Shown here in pieces: positions 61,774-64,000 of a stretch of 64,000 bases of DNA (positions within the stretch are counted from its first letter, which is position 1; each line of letters starts with the position of its first letter). Source of the stretch: RCC1774 sp050330855 (GTDB lineage Bacteria; Cyanobacteriota; Cyanobacteriia; Thermosynechococcales; Thermosynechococcaceae); the NCBI GenBank assembly GCA_050330855.1, contig JBHJNL010000070.1:1-64000 (forward strand), written 5' to 3'. The notes below the pieces were generated by a model that saw nothing but the letters and a program-made list of their open reading frames with translations, had not been told where the DNA came from and searched no databases. Position numbers and translations under genes: made by a program.

Positions 61774-62847
61774 ATGCCTGCCGCGCCCGACCCCCAAGAT
61801 CAGCTTTTGAGCGCCTATGACTACGTTTTGCCCGAAACGTTAATCGCTCAATCTCCTCGGGTGCCTCGCGATCATTCTCGACTTTTAGCCATAGGTAATA
61901 ATACCCATCAGCACCGCCACTTTTATGAGTTACCCCAGTTGCTGCAACCCGGAGATCTGCTGGTGCTCAATAATACCCGCGTCATCCCGGCTCGCCTCTT
62001 GGGGCATAAGATGTCAGCGGCTCAGACGCCGGTGGAGGTGCTCTTGCTAGAACCGCGTCTAAATCAGTGCTGGCTAGCCCTAGTCAAGCCCGGTCGGCGT
62101 CTCAAGTCTGGGGCTGAAATCCTGTTCAGCAAGTCAAGAAACGATCTCAGGGCAACTGTTTTAGAAACCGATCCTGAGACCCGGGGGCGAGTGATTCAGT
62201 TCCACGTTGCCTCTGACGCCGTTCTAGAGCAGAAAATCAATGCGCTGGGCGAAGTACCGCTGCCTCCCTACATTCAAAATTCAACGGCTGAGCCAGAGCA
62301 GTATCAAACCGTCTTTGCCAAGCTGCCCGGTGCGGTGGCGGCCCCCACGGCGGGTCTACACTTCACGCCTCAATTGCTAGAGCAGCTATCCGCCCAGGGG
62401 ATCGAGCAGACTTGGATTACGCTCCATGTGGGGTTGGGTACATTCCGCCCGGTGGAGACCGAACACATCACGGATCATGCGATGCATTCTGAGTGGATTG
62501 ATATCTCGGCAGGAACGGTAGAGGCCGTTCGTCGAACCCAAGCTCAGGGCGGGCGCGTTATTGCGGTGGGTACCACCGCAGTAAGGGCGTTGGAAGGGGC
62601 GGCGCAGTCGGGTGAACTGCAGCCCTATCAAGGCAAGACCAATATCTTTATCTACCCTGGGTATCAATGGCGGGTAGTAGAGGGGCTGATTACCAATTTT
62701 CATTTACCGAAGTCGAGTTTGCTGATGCTGGTCAGTGCACTAATCGGGCGAAAGCGATTGCTGAGCGTGTATGAAGATGCGATCGCAAACCAGTATCGTT
62801 TTTATTCCTTCGGTGACGCAATGTTCATTCAACCCACGGAGAGCTAG
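61774..62847 (+). CDS. queA: S-adenosylmethionine:tRNA ribosyltransferase-isomerase
   Basis: QueA signatures are clear: YDYVLPETLIAQSPRVPRDH at the start, VLNNTRVIPARLLG, PPYIQ and GAVAAPTAGLHFTP, HVGLGTFRPV and NFHLPKSSLLMLVSAL. It adds the ribosyl ring of queuosine to tRNA. Length 357 is usual. The next gene starts 4 bp after its stop. Confidence 0.95.
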   Translation: MPAAPDPQDQLLSAYDYVLPETLIAQSPRVPRDHSRLLAIGNNTHQHRHFYELPQLLQPGDLLVLNNTRVIPARLLGHKMSAAQTPVEVLLLEPRLNQCWLALVKPGRRLKSGAEILFSKSRNDLRATVLETDPETRGRVIQFHVASDAVLEQKINALGEVPLPPYIQNSTAEPEQYQTVFAKLPGAVAAPTAGLHFTPQLLEQLSAQGIEQTWITLHVGLGTFRPVETEHITDHAMHSEWIDISAGTVEAVRRTQAQGGRVIAVGTTAVRALEGAAQSGELQPYQGKTNIFIYPGYQWRVVEGLITNFHLPKSSLLMLVSALIGRKRLLSVYEDAIANQYRFYSFGDAMFIQPTES

Positions 62848-62851
62848 CCCC

Positions 62852-63166
62852 ATGGAACCCAAGCCAATCATGGACGAGCGCGACCAAGAGCTTGAGCGAT
62901 TAAGGCAAGAAAAAATGATTTTGCTAGGTTTAATGGCGGGGGGGTATGCCTACTTTATTCGGCAGTTTATGGTCGGTCATCATGCCCCTGAGGGGCTGAC
63001 GCCAGAGCAGTGTGAGCAGACCATTATCGACGCTCTCAAGCGAGTGCAATCGACCCAAGAACGGTTTGGCTATGAATATTTATCTGAGATTGCAGCGGCC
63101 TTGGCTCGCATGAGTCAGGCTCAGCCCATCGACCCCTATCTTCAAAAGATCTCAGACCACTCATAA
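62852..63166 (+). CDS. Conserved hypothetical helical protein, 104 aa
   Basis: From ATG 62852 the protein has an N-terminal charged helix (DERDQELERLRQEK), a hydrophobic stretch (MILLGLMAGGYAYFIRQFMV) and an amphipathic C-terminal part (RFGYEYLSEIAAALARMSQA). No family is recognised. It is tightly coupled to queA. The frame extends upstream inside queA but without conserved sequence. Confidence 0.65.
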   Translation: MEPKPIMDERDQELERLRQEKMILLGLMAGGYAYFIRQFMVGHHAPEGLTPEQCEQTIIDALKRVQSTQERFGYEYLSEIAAALARMSQAQPIDPYLQKISDHS

Positions 63167-63233
63167 GGAATACCGCTCTACTAGCCCTTATCATTCAGAT
63201 AGCACTCTGTATACCCCCGCGAAGGAACGTCCT

Positions 63234-63866
63234 GTGACAGACCCTAAAACTGCTGTTGAGCATCAAAATGTGCCCGCCAATCACCAAGGCTTGCATGACT
63301 TTCTTTATAGCTCTGCTGAAGAACATGAGGTGTCTCAACAAAAATCGGTTGTCCCCCAAGGGGAAGAGATTATCGCAGCAGAGACTTGGCTAGCTGAAAT
63401 AGCAGACCAAAAAATTGCAGGCGTTTACGCCGTCTTTGACCCGCAGCAACAGGCCCAGTATGTGGGCTACTCCCGCAATGTCGGCCTTGCCCTCAGAGGC
63501 CATATTACAGAGAATGGCTCCCAGAGCTGTGCGTTTATCCGTGTGCAGGCCTTTCAATTCCCCAACAGAGCTGAGATGGAGGCTCTGCGAGATCGCTGGG
63601 TTACCGAAAACGGCTCGGTCCCCCCCGGCAATGAAGGCTCTGGGTCGTGGGCTGCAACGGTAGCGGCCAGCGCTGCAGCAGTGATGTCACCTCAAGAGCG
63701 CGAAGCCCACGAGGCGAAAAAGCTGAAATTGCGGACTGCGATGGCGGATGAAACGCTGCAGAAAGAGAAAGAAGCAGCCCTAAGCGCCGAGAACTTACAG
63801 TCGGCGGTCGAAGTAGATGACTGGAGCGCATTAATTGACGGCCAGACAAAAGAGACCCACGGTTAG
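63234..63866 (+). CDS. GIY-YIG nuclease-family protein
   Basis: A single GIY-YIG-like domain (about 58-125) is seen: IAGVYAVFDPQQQAQYVGYS with the paired motifs as GVY...YVG, an RGHI segment carrying the expected Arg, and a Glu in AEMEALRDRWV. A helical, Glu/Ala/Lys-rich tail follows. Cyanobacterial members of this type have unknown DNA targets. The GTG start at 63234 is behind GAAGGAACG. Its stop overlaps the end of the convergent pentapeptide gene. Confidence 0.8.
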   Translation: MTDPKTAVEHQNVPANHQGLHDFLYSSAEEHEVSQQKSVVPQGEEIIAAETWLAEIADQKIAGVYAVFDPQQQAQYVGYSRNVGLALRGHITENGSQSCAFIRVQAFQFPNRAEMEALRDRWVTENGSVPPGNEGSGSWAATVAASAAAVMSPQEREAHEAKKLKLRTAMADETLQKEKEAALSAENLQSAVEVDDWSALIDGQTKETHG

Positions 63867-64000
63867 CCCTCAAGCTTATTAGGGATGCCTTCACACCCGC
63901 CCGGAATCGTGCCTCGCGTTTTAGAACCGCCCCAGGCACAGCAGTAATAGTGCTGATCGACCGAGAGATTTCGCGCTCCAGTTAAATCTGCGTTTTCGAC
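63863..64000 (-). CDS. Pentapeptide-repeat protein, C-terminal 45 residues
   Basis: The minus strand is open from the right edge to a TAA at 63863. The visible part starts with a pentapeptide-repeat unit (ENADLTGARNL) and then a non-repeat end with two adjacent cysteines (HYYCCAWGGSKTRG) and GGCEGIPNKLEG. The rest lies beyond the window. Pentapeptide-repeat proteins form right-handed beta-helices; this one is presumably cytoplasmic or lumenal. Confidence 0.8.
   Translation of the reverse strand, partial: VENADLTGARNLSVDQHYYCCAWGGSKTRGTIPGGCEGIPNKLEG

Overview
The window is chromosomal DNA of a cyanobacterium. The octamer GCGATCGC (HIP1-type site) recurs throughout, inside and between genes. 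The gene content is also cyanobacterial: a Mg-chelatase H subunit, PsbQ (CyanoQ), a CRR6-type NDH-1 assembly factor, Ycf23, a CruA-type lycopene cyclase, a PedR-like regulator, DUF2256 next to a DASH cryptochrome, and an RppA/RppB two-component pair. The genus cannot be fixed from sequence reading alone. No rRNA, tRNA, CRISPR array, prophage or complete insertion sequence was recognised.

Layout. 1-9.9 kb: a cut-off Wzz/BY-kinase for exopolysaccharide export, a STAND ATPase without sensor repeats, a mannose-1-phosphate guanylyltransferase/phosphomannomutase-like fusion, Ycf23, a Uma2 nuclease and an RhlE-type helicase. 10-17 kb: lycopene cyclase with a small membrane protein, ribose-5-phosphate isomerase, a retropepsin-like protein with an altered active-site motif, a three-gene unit led by a PedR-like regulator, and release factor 3. 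17.3-21.6 kb: an accessory block of seven small exported proteins, including three tandem paralogues of identical length, with strong hairpins between them. 22-34 kb: mostly housekeeping genes (argB-trmD; a run of membrane-associated genes with apt and an ABC permease; YbjN; lipoate ligase-like; GH57; HIT; transglutaminase-like; lipoyl synthase; DUF29).

34.6-43.5 kb: a Na+/Ca2+ exchanger, then a heavy-metal module. The sensor kinase and response regulator are divergent from a short adaptor-like protein and an RND pump, with a tandem 11-bp repeat between them that looks like an OmpR-family operator. The 3' end of the pump gene runs into a decayed copy of part of the exchanger gene. A PQQ-type sugar dehydrogenase follows. 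43.6-47.3 kb: a small kinase-like protein, a fasciclin protein and a toxin-antitoxin pair whose antitoxin has an unusual inserted domain. 47.3-52.1 kb: a ChlH paralogue and a fatty-acid desaturase. 52.3-54.3 kb: two more toxin-antitoxin pairs abutting a VanY carboxypeptidase gene that has lost its 5' end. 54.3-59 kb: light-related genes (CRR6, a photolyase-related flavoprotein, PsbQ, cryptochrome DASH, DUF2256). 59-64 kb: a Gfo/Idh/MocA oxidoreductase, a small membrane protein overlapping comF, queA, a GIY-YIG protein and the end of a pentapeptide-repeat gene.

The two best candidates for something undescribed are the exported-protein cluster at 17.3-21.6 kb and the composite antitoxin at 46.0-46.9 kb. 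All functional statements rest on motif recognition by eye, without database searches.
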